A program made the position numbers and the translations under genes. 64,000 nucleotides of DNA from Diphasiastrum complanatum (lineage: Eukaryota > Streptophyta > Lycopodiopsida > Lycopodiales > Lycopodiaceae): positions 16,960,809-17,024,808 of the forward strand of contig CM055107.1 of NCBI GenBank assembly GCA_029204225.1, written 5' to 3'. Every line of letters starts with the position of its first letter. The stretch's first letter is position 1. The notes beneath the pieces are model-generated. The model ran no database searches, was not told the origin of the DNA, and worked only from the letters and a program-made list of their open reading frames with translations. Shown one piece after another: positions 1 to 9,713 of the stretch.

Positions 1-716
1 AGCAAAGTATCCCCACGAGTCATCAAGAGGCGGCTGGCAGATATCATTTTTTGTGCAGACAATAAAAGACAATGAGTTGCAAGCACTGCCCGCCCTCCAA
101 CCACAACCAGAGTGGCGTCAACAGCTTTTTGAAAGAGACCCTACGGCCATCAGAGCCTACGTGACAAGTCCGCAACAACTACGGGTGGACGCGCACTTCC
201 TGCCATGCACACGACGATCCAAATGGTGGAATGAGGCACCCCTCTGGACAATATCACAATTCAAAATTTCAATTGGCTGAAAATTCCATCAGAGCACGGT
301 TGGGATACGGATGTAGATCTAGAAGGGCTCTCACTGCCAATAGATATTTCAATTGTCCTGATCCAACAATCTGCGCGGCAGCCACTTACGTCCGGGATTT
401 AGAGCATTTAATGGGGATTGAAACTAAATGGGACAATTTTACCTCCCCCATATTCTTTGATCCTAATAAGACGCTGGCTTTCGACAAAGTCGAAGATCAA
501 CTGCTAGTCGCTTGTGTGTATTATCGAGTTGCCTTCCTTAGCGATCCCTGGACGCGCAAATTCCAAGCGTGGGTTGACCATGACCGGCTGACAGGAGTCC
601 ACAAGTCCCTTCACACACCCAAGGACTTGAAGAAGCTGGACCACATTAATTTCATGGAAGGTGTCATGGGCTACCTGATTAACCAAAGACGGGCCAATAG
701 ATCCTTCTTGTACTAA
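1..716 (+). pseudogene. C-terminal part of an unknown retrotransposon-encoded protein (family F copy)
   Basis: The reading frame is open from the window edge (codons from position 2), shifts frame near 231-280 and ends at TAA 714-716. I do not recognise the family. It matches, segment by segment, the C-terminal part of the long minus-strand ORF at 58017-58750: both contain PHESSRGGW, then an LxxxPAL..PxW stretch, then a (Y/A)V.SP.QLRVD block, a KWD block, an FDPNK block followed by DQL, and end with RR.AN(R/K)S. It lies directly upstream of an LTR on the same strand, which is the position of an ORF between integrase and the 3' LTR. One frameshift and no upstream part in the window mean this copy is a relic. 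That it is element-encoded rather than a captured host gene is inferred from its recurrence beside two different LTR families. Confidence 0.6.
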
Positions 717-762
717 ACCGGTAGAGTGCCGAGGGACCGGCACTACTTCAGGCTGTGGGTCA

Positions 763-1326
763 TGTTGGGGGTATTCTTGACGAAGTAAATAAATAAAATC
801 GTCCAATAAAATGTGTTGCGAGGGAATGGCATCCTGCGCGTATAAGCCCATGGCCCAATGAGCACGCAAGATAAGTTGTAAATAAAATAATAGCTTGGGA
901 GCATTGTAAGTAAAATAAAACTTGAGGCCCAAAGTGAATTTTAAACTTAGAGATTATTTTTTTAGAGTTGGGTCCAATTTGGGACTCACATGAATCTTGT
1001 GAATTTCAATGTACTTTTTGTAGACCCTTGGATCAAGTTGGGTCCAAGATGAATGGATAGGATCAATGTAAATAGTAGCCAATAGGATTTTGGGGCAAGG
1101 GCCTTCCCCATTTTATAAAAAGGCACCATTTGTACTCTAATTTCATGCTTAATGAGAAGGAGTAAACTCTACCAAATTGGAGAGTCAAGCATCCTCATTT
1201 GTTAAACACTCATGCTAATGCTTTTTGTTGTGTGTTTATAATTGTTTCCATTTCTATGTTCTTGTTTTAATAGTTATGGTTTCTCCATTAGCATGCATCT
1301 TGAGCTTTTGAGCTAACCTCCCCCTC

Positions 1327-1417
<91 letters not shown>

Positions 1418-1603
1418 TATTCTATCCTTCCCCTTCACCAACAATCATGATGAAGTTAGTTAGGGGAGTAGAGTTAGTGTGAGTAGTGTTAGTGGAGGTA
1501 GAGATAGATAAAAAGTAGGGAACTAACTAAAATTAGCATCTGTGCATAGTTAGGTGCCTATCCGGTGAACTAACCCTTGTTGACAGGCGGAAGGGCTATT
1601 ACA
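763..1603 (+). repeat. 3' LTR of family F retrotransposon
   Basis: The segment begins TGTTGGGGG at 763 and can end ...TTACA at 1603, giving TG...CA ends. The left boundary is supported by an inverted copy (2981-3274) whose similarity stops at exactly the same TGTTGGGGG end. A TATAAAAA box lies at 1114-1121, and several AATAAA motifs lie at 784-812. The right boundary is less certain because it rests only on the CA end and on the start of B-type sequence soon after. A long CT microsatellite sits inside the LTR. Confidence 0.6.
1328..1415. repeat. (CT)n microsatellite
   Basis: About 44 uninterrupted CT dinucleotides lie in the putative transcribed part of the family F LTR, downstream of its TATA box. 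In the transcript this would be a long pyrimidine tract near the 5' end. Confidence 0.97.
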
Positions 1604-2148
1604 ACGTCAGATCAAAGACCCTATAGCAGTATACTATCGGGACCATTCGGTCCAGGAAGTGGCTGTCTTCATATCTGTTGTAGCTTGTGGTTCAGAGTGT
1701 TCCTTGCATGAATGTGGATGGGTTAAGCTCTTGGGAAATGGGGCTCTTACTTGTCGATTGAGCTGGATGGCTTGCTTGGGTGGAAGTTACCTGTTTATGG
1801 CTATCCAGTCTGGCATGGTGCCAGGTTGGTTTCCAGCGCTCATGACGAAGCTTTGAGTTGGTTGAGTCTGATGTAAGTCAGACGACTTGCTTGGAATGGA
1901 TGTTACTCGTTTGTAACGAAGCTTCGAGTTAGTTAAGTTCGGCTTGCTTGGAGGGAGGTCATCCACATTGGGACCCCCCATTTGGGATGGTGCCAGGTTG
2001 GATTTTAATGTTGGTTTCTGAACTTCAAGTTGGTTAAGTCTGATCATTGTTGGCGAGTTGGCTGCTTGTATGTCAAGTGGGTTTGGACGACAAGAGTTGA
2101 AATCTGGGAAGCTAAGTCGTGGTTCTTGGCTCCCTTTGGGATGCCTGC
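1604..2148 (+). repeat. B-family LTR fragment, 3' half
   Basis: The stretch reads like the U5-side half of the B LTR (compare 6870-7391), with the CGGGACC.TTCGGTCCAGG block near the start and GGGATGCCTGCGC at the end. The terminal ACA is lost (CAATAG instead of CTACA). It is more diverged than the other B LTRs in the window. The family F LTR lies immediately to its left, so F probably inserted into this older B LTR. Confidence 0.7.
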
Positions 2149-2602
2149 GCAATAGTACCTCTAATAGTTATTAGTTTTTTAAAAAATGAAGCCTTGTAAT
2201 CCTTGAGATTTGAATCCACATTTCTAAACTCATAAGACCAATCAGCAGAGGCGGTCCCAAAATTTGGACTGAATATTATATCATAATTTTGTCCTAAATT
2301 GTACTAGTGAAATAGGTTTCTCAACTATCATTTGAATCATTACTTTAAAAACCCTTCAAATTAAAAGTTGAATAATATCCAAGACAAAAGAAAAAGAAAA
2401 GATACCAATAAATTAAAAGGTGAATAACACTTTTACCTCCCTTTGATAGCTTTGGCTGCTAATCGTTTGATCTAAGCTTTAGACCCAACAACCTCCAATT
2501 AGACAATTTTTTCGAATGAGCCAGATATGAGGCTTTTACAAATAAAAAGACCGATGTTTCTCATTTGGGAAAAGATTCCGGTTCCTTCTACTCTGATGAT
2601 GT
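2149..2602. other. AT-rich stretch, no gene seen
   Basis: Where a B or A element would have its primer site and first 200 bp of leader, there is instead about 450 bp of AT-rich sequence without similarity to anything else in the window. I see no coding region, LTR end or RNA gene in it. Confidence 0.5.
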
Positions 2603-2980
2603 CGGTTGTCGTTTGCACGTAGGACAGATGAGGCAAAGTGCTACCTATGTAGGTGAAAGCACAGTCTGTGCCTTGTGGGGTGCGGGGTGACATATTCAAA
2701 TTGTACGGATTAACCATTGATACAGAGATGTTGCTCAAATTCGAGTGTAAAGCATGGGTGGTTAGCTGCCGGTGCGGGATAGCTTTCAATCGTTTAGCTA
2801 TAAGGGCTATTGGCCAGAGTTGATGAGACGTGACTGAGGAAATGTCCTCCTTAATGGTGAAAGCACAAATGGTTGGATGGATGTTTCTCGTGGGCTTATT
2901 CTGTGATAGATTTGTGTGGGCGCGGCTAGGCAAAGGTCCTACGTCCAGTCTCAAAAGAGATGTGGCTTGAAAGGGATCCT
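2603..2980 (+). repeat. A/B-type retrotransposon leader fragment
   Basis: This matches the common leader of the A and B elements (compare 7603-7960 and 10850-11225), including the GCAAAGTGCT...GTGAAAGCAC block and the stretch ending GAAAGGGATCCTCT. It stops abruptly against the inverted F LTR fragment. The closing GGGATCCTCT is the form found in A leaders, so this piece may come from an A element. Confidence 0.65.
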
Positions 2981-3274
2981 CTTTACATTGATCCTATCCA
3001 TTCATCTTGGACCCAACTTGATCCAAGGGTCCACAAAGTACATTGAAATTCACAAGATTCATGTGAGTCCCAAATTGGACCCAACTCTAAAAAGGTAATC
3101 TCTAAGTTTAAAATTGACTATGGGCCTCAAGTTTTATTTTACTTACAAAGGTTCTAGGCCTATTATTTTTATTATAATTTAGCTTGCGTGGGCCATGGGC
3201 TTATACGTGTAGGATGCCATGCCCTCGCAACACTTTTTATTGGATTATTTACTTCGTCGGGAATACCCCCAACA
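2981..3274 (-). repeat. Family F LTR fragment, inverted
   Basis: This is an inverted copy of 763-1066, starting (on the minus strand) with TGTTGGGGGTATTC at 3274 and breaking off near GGATCAATGTA. About 35 bp to the right (3275-3312) resemble B LTR sequence (CCGCTGGC...GACCGAATGGTCC). This suggests that it too inserted in a B LTR or was rearranged with it. Confidence 0.7.
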
Positions 3275-3312
3275 ACCGCTGGCATCCAAGACCGAATGGT
3301 CCTGACAACAGG

Positions 3313-4940
3313 TACATACCAAAGAGACGATGAAACCTAGAGAAAGATGAACTGAAAGGATCAACCAGATGATCGAACAGATCACGTCAGTGTCAAGAGG
3401 GTAGACTTGAAAAATGTTTTCTACCTATGGTCGACAAGACTCTCAAGTTGCATTAGATAATTTTCCAATACAATTCTCGTAGGCAAAAAGGCTTCACCCT
3501 CATGTCCATGCCTCGTGACAACAAAAAAAGAGAACATAGATGGATCCTCTATACGAACCACCCAACACACAAGACAAGAAGATAAGAATATGCTATCTAC
3601 ATATTAATTGGATCAAACATTGATGAATAAGTGGTCCATGCAATGGATGATCATCATACATTGCATGGACCACTAGCCAAAGTATTTGCATTCAACTCAT
3701 GTGCACAAATGTGCAAGAGATTGGAATTTTTCATAAACTTCACCTGATAAGTTGATAATGTAAACAATTGGAGCTTAGAAAATGCATAGATGTCGACTGA
3801 AGTTAAAGAGTCACAATAACCGATTTTGCATTAACTCATGTTTGCCAGCAATCAGTTGTCATGTCCCATCTAACCCATGCACCAATCATCATTTGAGCCT
3901 TGAAAGTCCAAGTATAGAATAGTTGACTTTTAAAACAAATGCTACAGAGCAAATGCAGTTGATTAAGCAAAGTCAATGTTTTGTTGCTCCATTTATCCAA
4001 CAACGCAGTCACAAAGATATCGAAGCCATCTTCAAATTTCTAAATTTGAGAGTTAATAGTGCCATGAAATACCATACAAGAGATATTCTTGATTTGTACT
4101 TGAAATAGCATCTCTGACTTTGTATCGCCAAGACTTGTGCGTTCTTACAAAAAATAATTGGTTTATGTGCGGTCCATTGTATCTCAACCTTCGACTTCTA
4201 CTATTGGACTCAATGCTATTATTGTCATTCGAACTAGGTGATAATCCATCATCCTTAAAATTAAACATACAACAAAGACAAGAGACGTAAAAAATAGTGA
4301 ACAATATATACAATTCAATGTCGAATAAGCAATGTGCAAATTGTACACTACTTAACAAGAGAAATTTTGCCACATTTAATTAGCATAAAAGTTTTTGCCA
4401 TCCACGACAACACAAATACAAATACAAATTCTCGTGCTTTAATACAAATTCTCGCTCCAAAACAAATTTATATATGATCCAGATGAAAGTTGGAAATTTA
4501 AATATTGTGGATGACATAGTTGCTTCAAGCAAAATCTAGGAGAAACTATTGTCTAATATGATAGCAGCCCTGAAGTCATCAAGCTATAGTCAGGCCATAA
4601 GTGCGTCTAATAGTTGTTCCTATATTATCAAATCATGTTTTTACGATCTATCTTAGTTGCATATTAAACTGAATAATACATGTTGTCATTATATGTATAT
4701 AGTACATTAATGTGCATTAATAAAATACGTGAATGACCCCTTAGTTATTCACCTTTCTACGACCTATCAACAAGGCATGGGTCTTAAGTGAAATTTTAAA
4801 TCTCATTCATGATTCTTGCATGCACAATAATTAGTTCTAATGACATAACCATTCTAGTCTGACATGATAACCAAATCCGTACATTGAAATTGACCACCAA
4901 ATCTATACATTGTAATTGATTGGTGTGAACTCAGAACAAG
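3313..4940. other. AT-rich intergenic sequence, no gene seen
   Basis: Only short open frames without recognisable domains occur on either strand. Codon quality is poor and none repeats elsewhere in the window. No LTR ends, primer sites or RNA genes were seen. It may be ancient, eroded transposon sequence, given the integrase relic immediately to the right. Confidence 0.5.
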
Positions 4941-4948
4941 AACTTACT

Positions 4949-5160
4949 TTAACTTACATTAAATCCCATAACTACCAATTTCGTAGATGCTTCCCTAGTG
5001 GCTCGGCGAACTTCAACCCAGTTCGTAGCATAATTTGTAGCCACTAAGATGTAACAAGACTTTGAGCCTCGTGCTGTAGGACTTATTCGTCCCACAAAAT
5101 TGATTTCCCATTTGTGCAATGCTTCACCTTCAGCGATGGGATGAAGTGGCATAAAATATG
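4949..5160 (-). pseudogene. Relic of a Ty3/gypsy integrase core
   Basis: The minus strand reads HKWEINFVGRI followed by YILVATNYATNWVEV. This is the start of the integrase catalytic core in gypsy elements of the Athila/Tat type (usual form W.IDFVGPI ... YILVATDYATKWVEA). The first catalytic aspartate (D in IDFVG) reads N here, and the D of ATDY is also N. Only about 65 codons remain and no LTR is attached. It is clearly a different lineage from the A, D and E integrases in this window. Confidence 0.75.
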
Positions 5161-5334
5161 CTCGTTGAGGAGTATTCGTTCATTGGCAAACAACGCAAGT
5201 CATAACATAAACATGTGTATCCTTGAACAACGTTGGCCCCACAATCCTGCTAGGAGTATCGTCTTATGATACTATCATGGACTAGGTTGCGAGAATATGT
5301 TCATGCCCATTGCCAGTACATACTACAAAGCTTA

Positions 5335-5475
5335 TGGCGCGGTTTCAGAAAAAAAAAAATTGGTTTTTTTTTTTTTTTTCAGTCGTTTCGAACACTGAAA
5401 CGGCGTTTTGAAACGAAGTCGTTTCGTACATCCCGTTTCGGAAGCGTTTCAGCGTTTCGAGAAAACACTGATAAT
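5335..5475. repeat. Low-complexity block with repeated GTTTCG/CGAAAC motifs
   Basis: After an A tract and a T tract (5350-5380), the sequence contains a cluster of short GTTTCG, TTTCGAA and GAAACG words on both strands, which can pair with one another. It has no coding character. Its origin is unknown; it resembles in style the TCGAG-rich block at 56350-57230. Confidence 0.6.
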
Positions 5476-5484
5476 GAGTTATAG

Positions 5485-5747
5485 ATGTTGCGCAGAAGCA
5501 TGTTCATATAGTTCCATCATTTTCTCGAATTTCAAAGTATGGCAGAGATTAATATCATGATGATTGATAGAATATTGCCCACATGAAGGGCACTAAAGTG
5601 TATAAGCCAATAGTTCCATTGCTCTACGAAGGGCATAAACTGTATAGACTCAAAATGGAGCAAAGAGCCGTGTGGTAAGAGAAAGATCCCTACACCATAG
5701 TGTTTTGCCTTCGATGTAATATATAAACCTAGAATAGCGAGCTCATG
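5485..5747. other. Intergenic sequence flanking the nested insertion
   Basis: This is the left host flank of the solo B LTR; the matching right flank begins at 17789. The last five bases (TCATG, 5743-5747) are the target-site duplication. No gene was recognised. Confidence 0.5.
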
Positions 5748-6173
5748 TGTAGCGCAGGCATCCCAAAGGGAGCCGGGAACCACGACTTAGCTTCCCAGCC
5801 TTCAACTCTTGCCATCCAAACCCACTTGACATACAAGCAGCCAACTCGCAAACAGCCATCGGACTTAACCAACTTGAAGTTCCGAGAACCAACATTGAGA
5901 TCCAACCTGGCGCCATGCCAGATCGGGGGTCCCGATGTCGGTGACTTCCCTCCAAGCAAGCCGCCCGACATACATCAAACTTGACCAACTCGAAGCTTCG
6001 TTACAAATGAGTAACATCCATTCCAAGCAAGCGGTCTGACTTACATCAGACTTAACCAACTGAAAGCTTCATCACGAGCGCTGGAAGCCAACCTGGCGCC
6101 ACGCTAGACTGGACAGCCATAAACAGGTAACATCCACCCAAGCAAGCCATCCAACTCAAGCCGACAAGTTAGA

Positions 6174-7391
6174 TGTTGTAAAGCTACCTTTACAAGCTTT
6201 ACTTCCGGGGCCATCGGCGCCAGCTATGTCCCCGGCACCAGCAGCGCCCCTGCGGGTCCCGGCACCACTGTGACCAAAATCCAACCGGCGCCAAGTTCCT
6301 ATGGCTGAAAATCTTTGATCGGTTCTAGCGGAGTCCAGAGAGCTCAGATCGATGTGCAATCACCTCACACGATCTAGGCATGATTAAAGGAAGCCTGGGT
6401 ATCAATAAAATCTAGAGAGAGAAAATGATTTTCTAGAAAGAGAAAATTCTAGAGAGAGAAAAACGTGCTTTACCAGCTTGGGTAGAGTGCTTGGTATGGG
6501 GGGGGGTGCCGAATCACACCAATACTATAAGGGAGTGCGGGTTGCGACTCAGGGCGAGCTCCAACCAAGTCTCAGCCTCCCTTGCGGGAATGTTGTCATG
6601 GCTCTCGCCTTGGCATGCTAGCGCCCCAGAGACTAGGGTCGGTCACACACTTGAAATGTAACCTTCTCAGATTTATCAATAAAGTGGGATTTTCCTCAAA
6701 CTGACTCTGATTACCTTCTGGGTTTCAGTGTTCGGTAAAAGCGCCAGTTGTAAGGCCGCTTTCAAAATTTTTAACTTGGCACATAGCTGAGGGTCGTATC
6801 CCGGGACGCCAACGGTATGCCGTCGGGACCATTCGGTCCGTGGCGCCAGCGGTATGCTGTCGGGACCGTTTGGTCCAGGAAGTGGTTGTTTCCATATCTG
6901 TCGCGGCTTGTGGTTCTGAGTGTTTCTTGCATGAACGTGAATGGGTTAAGCTCTTGGGGAACGGGCTCTAACCTGTCGGCTGAGTTGGATGGCTTGCTTG
7001 GGTGGATGTTACCTGTTTATGGCTGTCCAGTCTAGCATGGCGCCAGGTTGGCTTCCAACGCTCATGACGAAGCTTTCAGTTGGTTAAGTCTGATGTAAGT
7101 CAGACCGCTTGCTTGGAATGGATGTTACTCGTTTGTAACGAAGCTTCGAGTTGGTCAAGTTTGATGTATGTCGGGCGGCTTGCTTGGAGAGAAGTCACCG
7201 ACATCGGGACCCCCGATCTGGCATGGCGCCAGGTTGGATCTCAATGTTGGTTTTCGGAACTTCAAGTTGGTTAAGTCTGATCGTTGTTGGCGAGTTGGCC
7301 GCATGTATGTCAAGTGGGTTTGGATGGCAAGAGTTGAAGGCTGGGAAGCTAAGTCGTGGTTCCCGGCTCCCTTTGGGAGGCCTGCGCTACA
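6174..7391 (+). repeat. 5' LTR of B element
   Basis: The LTR runs from TGTTGTAAAGCTACC to CTGCGCTACA, 1218 bp. The U3 side has a block rich in GGCGCC words (6200-6290). An AATAAAG polyadenylation-type signal lies at about 6679 (TATCAATAAAGTGGG). A CT/AG-rich stretch of TCTAGAGAGAGAAAA words precedes GTGCTTTACCAGC. These fix the LTR orientation as plus. Confidence 0.88.
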
Positions 7392-7393
7392 TG

Positions 7394-7406
7394 TGGTATC
7401 AGAGCC
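7394..7406 (+). promoter_or_regulatory. Primer binding site (initiator tRNA-Met type), B element
   Basis: TGGTATCAGAGCC lies two bases after the LTR end. This is the classic plant retrotransposon site complementary to the 3' end of initiator tRNA-Met. It fixes the element strand as plus. Confidence 0.88.
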
Positions 7407-7990
7407 GACTGGCCGGTCAGCTATGCGGATCTCACGGAAATGGCCACGGTTTGGGGTTCATCAAGACAACTATTGTGCAAGGTGCTGCCCACAGTGTAAG
7501 CACGGGTGCGTCCACGGTCGGGGTGGTCGGCAGAACGGGGGACTTGATGAGACAAGGTGCTGCCCTTGAGGTGTAAGCACGGTCAGTTCTCGCGGTTCGG
7601 GCCTGGCGCTGTCTGCACGTAGGACAGATGAGGCAAAGTGCTGCCTAGGGAGGTGAAAGCACGGTCTATACCTTGTGGGGTGCGGGGCGACATATTCGAA
7701 CTGTACGGGTTAACCATTGATACAGAGATGTTGCTCGAATTCGGGTGTAAAGCACGGGTGGTTAGCTGCCGGTGCGAGATAGCTGCCGATCGTTTAGCTA
7801 TAAGGGCTATCGACCAAAAAGTGGTGGGGCATGACTGAGGCAATGTGCTGCTTAATGGTGAAAGCACGGATAGTTGGAGGGGTGTCTTATGTGGACTGAT
7901 TCTGTGATCAATTTGTATGGGCGCGGCCAGGCAAAGGTCCGTTGGCAAGAACATCTCAAAGGGGGACCTTGTCTTTGTTACTTGTTAGTA
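7407..7990 (+). other. B-element untranslated leader
   Basis: This leader is closely similar to the A1 leader (10649-11200) and the A2 leader (47044-47600). It carries a series of GTGCTGCC...(GTAAGCACGG or GTGAAAGCACGG) units that can each fold into a short hairpin, and one copy of a unit that is tandemly multiplied in other B copies (31010-31603). I see no coding potential. A packaging or dimerisation role is inferred only from its position and from sharing between families. Confidence 0.7.
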
Positions 7991-8146
7991 AACCTGCCTG
8001 AGTGTCTTACTTGTACGTATTCGTGGTGAGTCTTAATACTCATGCTTTGCCTAGTTTGCATGATTGCTTGTGATACAAGGAGCTGATGGCTCGAGAAGGA
8101 ACCTTTTCTTTTGAAGGCTGATACCATCAAACAAAGAGAACTACGA

Positions 8147-8650
8147 AATCTGTGGGGCGGATTTGCAGTTCAAGTACTCACACGTGAACGACAACGAAAC
8201 GACTCAATATTTGCAAAGGATGGATGGCTAGCCTGTTTCTTGGGTTAGTTTCATTTGCGACAACGCCCACCAGATGCAAGCAGGAAGTCAAAAGTTGGAA
8301 AGGGCCATTTTAGGGGAGATCTTCTATGGAGCAGTTGGTCTTCATTTTGGGACGGCCACCTTCGGAATTGAAACTCACTGAGCATGGGCGATATCCAGAA
8401 TCTGTGCGGCGGATTTGCAGTTCAAGTACTCGCACGTGAATGACAACGAAACACTCAATGTTTGCAAAGGATGGATGGCTAGCCTGTTTCTTGGGTTAGT
8501 TTCATTTGCGACAACGCCCATCGGACACAAGCAGGAAGTCAAAAGTTGGAAAGGGCAATTTTAGGGGAGATCTTCTATAGCAGTTGGCCTTCATTTTGGG
8601 ACGACCACCTTCGGAACTAAAACTCACTGAGCATGGGTGATATCCAGTAT
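8147..8650 (+). repeat. 252-bp direct duplication inside the B element
   Basis: Two adjacent copies (8147-8398 and 8399-8650) both begin AATCTGTG(G/C)GGCGGATTTG and end in GATATCCAG. They differ by a modest number of substitutions and small indels. The other B copies at 30480-30740 and 36350-36540 seem to have a single unit, so the duplication is private to this copy. Confidence 0.8.
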
Positions 8651-9713
8651 CAGTTGGGTTTTTCCTCAAAGGGGAAAAGACCAGGATCCTCTTCAGAGAT
8701 TGGCAACAAGTTGGATCGAGCCAAAATCCTAGCAGATGGGAAGCAAGGTGTTGGAAAGGCTTTTTGTCCGAAGAACTCTACTCTAAGTCCGATCAGCTGA
8801 TTTTATAAGTGGAGGAGAACTATCACACACACCTCTCTCTCGGGGCAAATTTTGAATGAAAGTTGATAAAAAATGGGGGCAAATTCAAGGTGACCTAGCC
8901 ATACTCACACAAGGAGACTGGTGAAATTTGGACCTAATAAGTTGACAAGCTTTTGTTGTGGAAAGGAAAGTTTGTTATAAGCTTTCTTTGGACCAGCAAT
9001 GATGAGGAAACATATGAGTACGCTGGCTTGTGTTATGTGTAAGGCAGCTGATCAATGAAGGAGCTGTGAAAGTTGAGTCTTGCATGAGAGACTTGGTATT
9101 TTGAACGGACGCTAAGGGACAGTTTGCGTTGAGATCGGATTAGTGCAAACTTTGGGTGCATGTTTCTGATTCAAAGAGAGCTACTTGAAGCCAAGCTCGA
9201 TGTACACTTCTTGTTTTGACTGTGAGGCAATCGACCAGTGATGGAATTGTGAAAGTCAAGTTTTGCGCGACATACATGGTGCTTCAAACAAATGCGAAGA
9301 GATAGTTCGGATGCGGATCAAACTGGTGCGACCCTTTGGCTTTCCACGAGGTCAATGGTTACATTTGGGCTGATTCAAAGAGCTACTTCAAGCTAAGTGA
9401 GAGGTGCATTGCGGAGTACTCAATCTTTGCCTACCTTAAAGAGCCAAGATGGAAAAGTATCAAGATCAAGGTGCAGAAGCAACAAGGCACGGATTGGACC
9501 ATAATGTGGACAATCAAACGATAAATCCTTCGGCTCTGGGAGCCTTGATACCTCTGCGGAAATGAACAAATCTGGAACTCAGGGAGCTCAACACAAAGTC
9601 CATCAAGGACAAATCAGGAACTCAAAGGAGTTCCAAAGTCGAAAGTCAGAAGTGACAGGGGCGAACATTTCAAAGAAAGGCCTCTGTCACCAGTTAATAA
9701 GGTTCTTGGGTTT
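8651..9713 (+). other. B-element internal region of unknown function
   Basis: The region is present in all longer B copies (29400-30480, 35280-36350 and 43870-45000). Fragments of frame survive, for example a stretch containing GYIWADSKSY near 9350-9420, but each copy is broken by stops and no known domain is visible. Two segments (9039-9221 and 9222-9425) are diverged copies of one another. It may be relic coding sequence, possibly captured host DNA; I cannot assign a function. Confidence 0.5.
9039..9425 (+). repeat. Diverged tandem duplication of about 183 bp in the B internal region
   Basis: Unit 1 starts GTAAGGCAGCTGATC at 9039 and unit 2 starts GTGAGGCAATCGACC at 9222. Both then read (G/A)TGAAGG/GTGATGG...GTGAAAGT(T/C)(G/A)AG and later share a CTGATTCAAAGAG...GCTACTT block. 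The same pair is seen in the other B copies, so the duplication predates the family's spread. Confidence 0.65.

Noticed and set aside
4053-4373. A 106-codon minus-strand frame
   Set aside because: It has no domain, unusual composition and no copy or neighbour to support it; it lies in AT-rich sequence where chance frames of this size are expected.
7080-7569. Overlapping frames of 60-140 codons in B LTRs and leaders, seen in many copies on both strands
   Set aside because: Several frames are open at once in the same DNA, none matches a known domain, and copies are broken at random. These are by-products of GC-rich LTR sequence.
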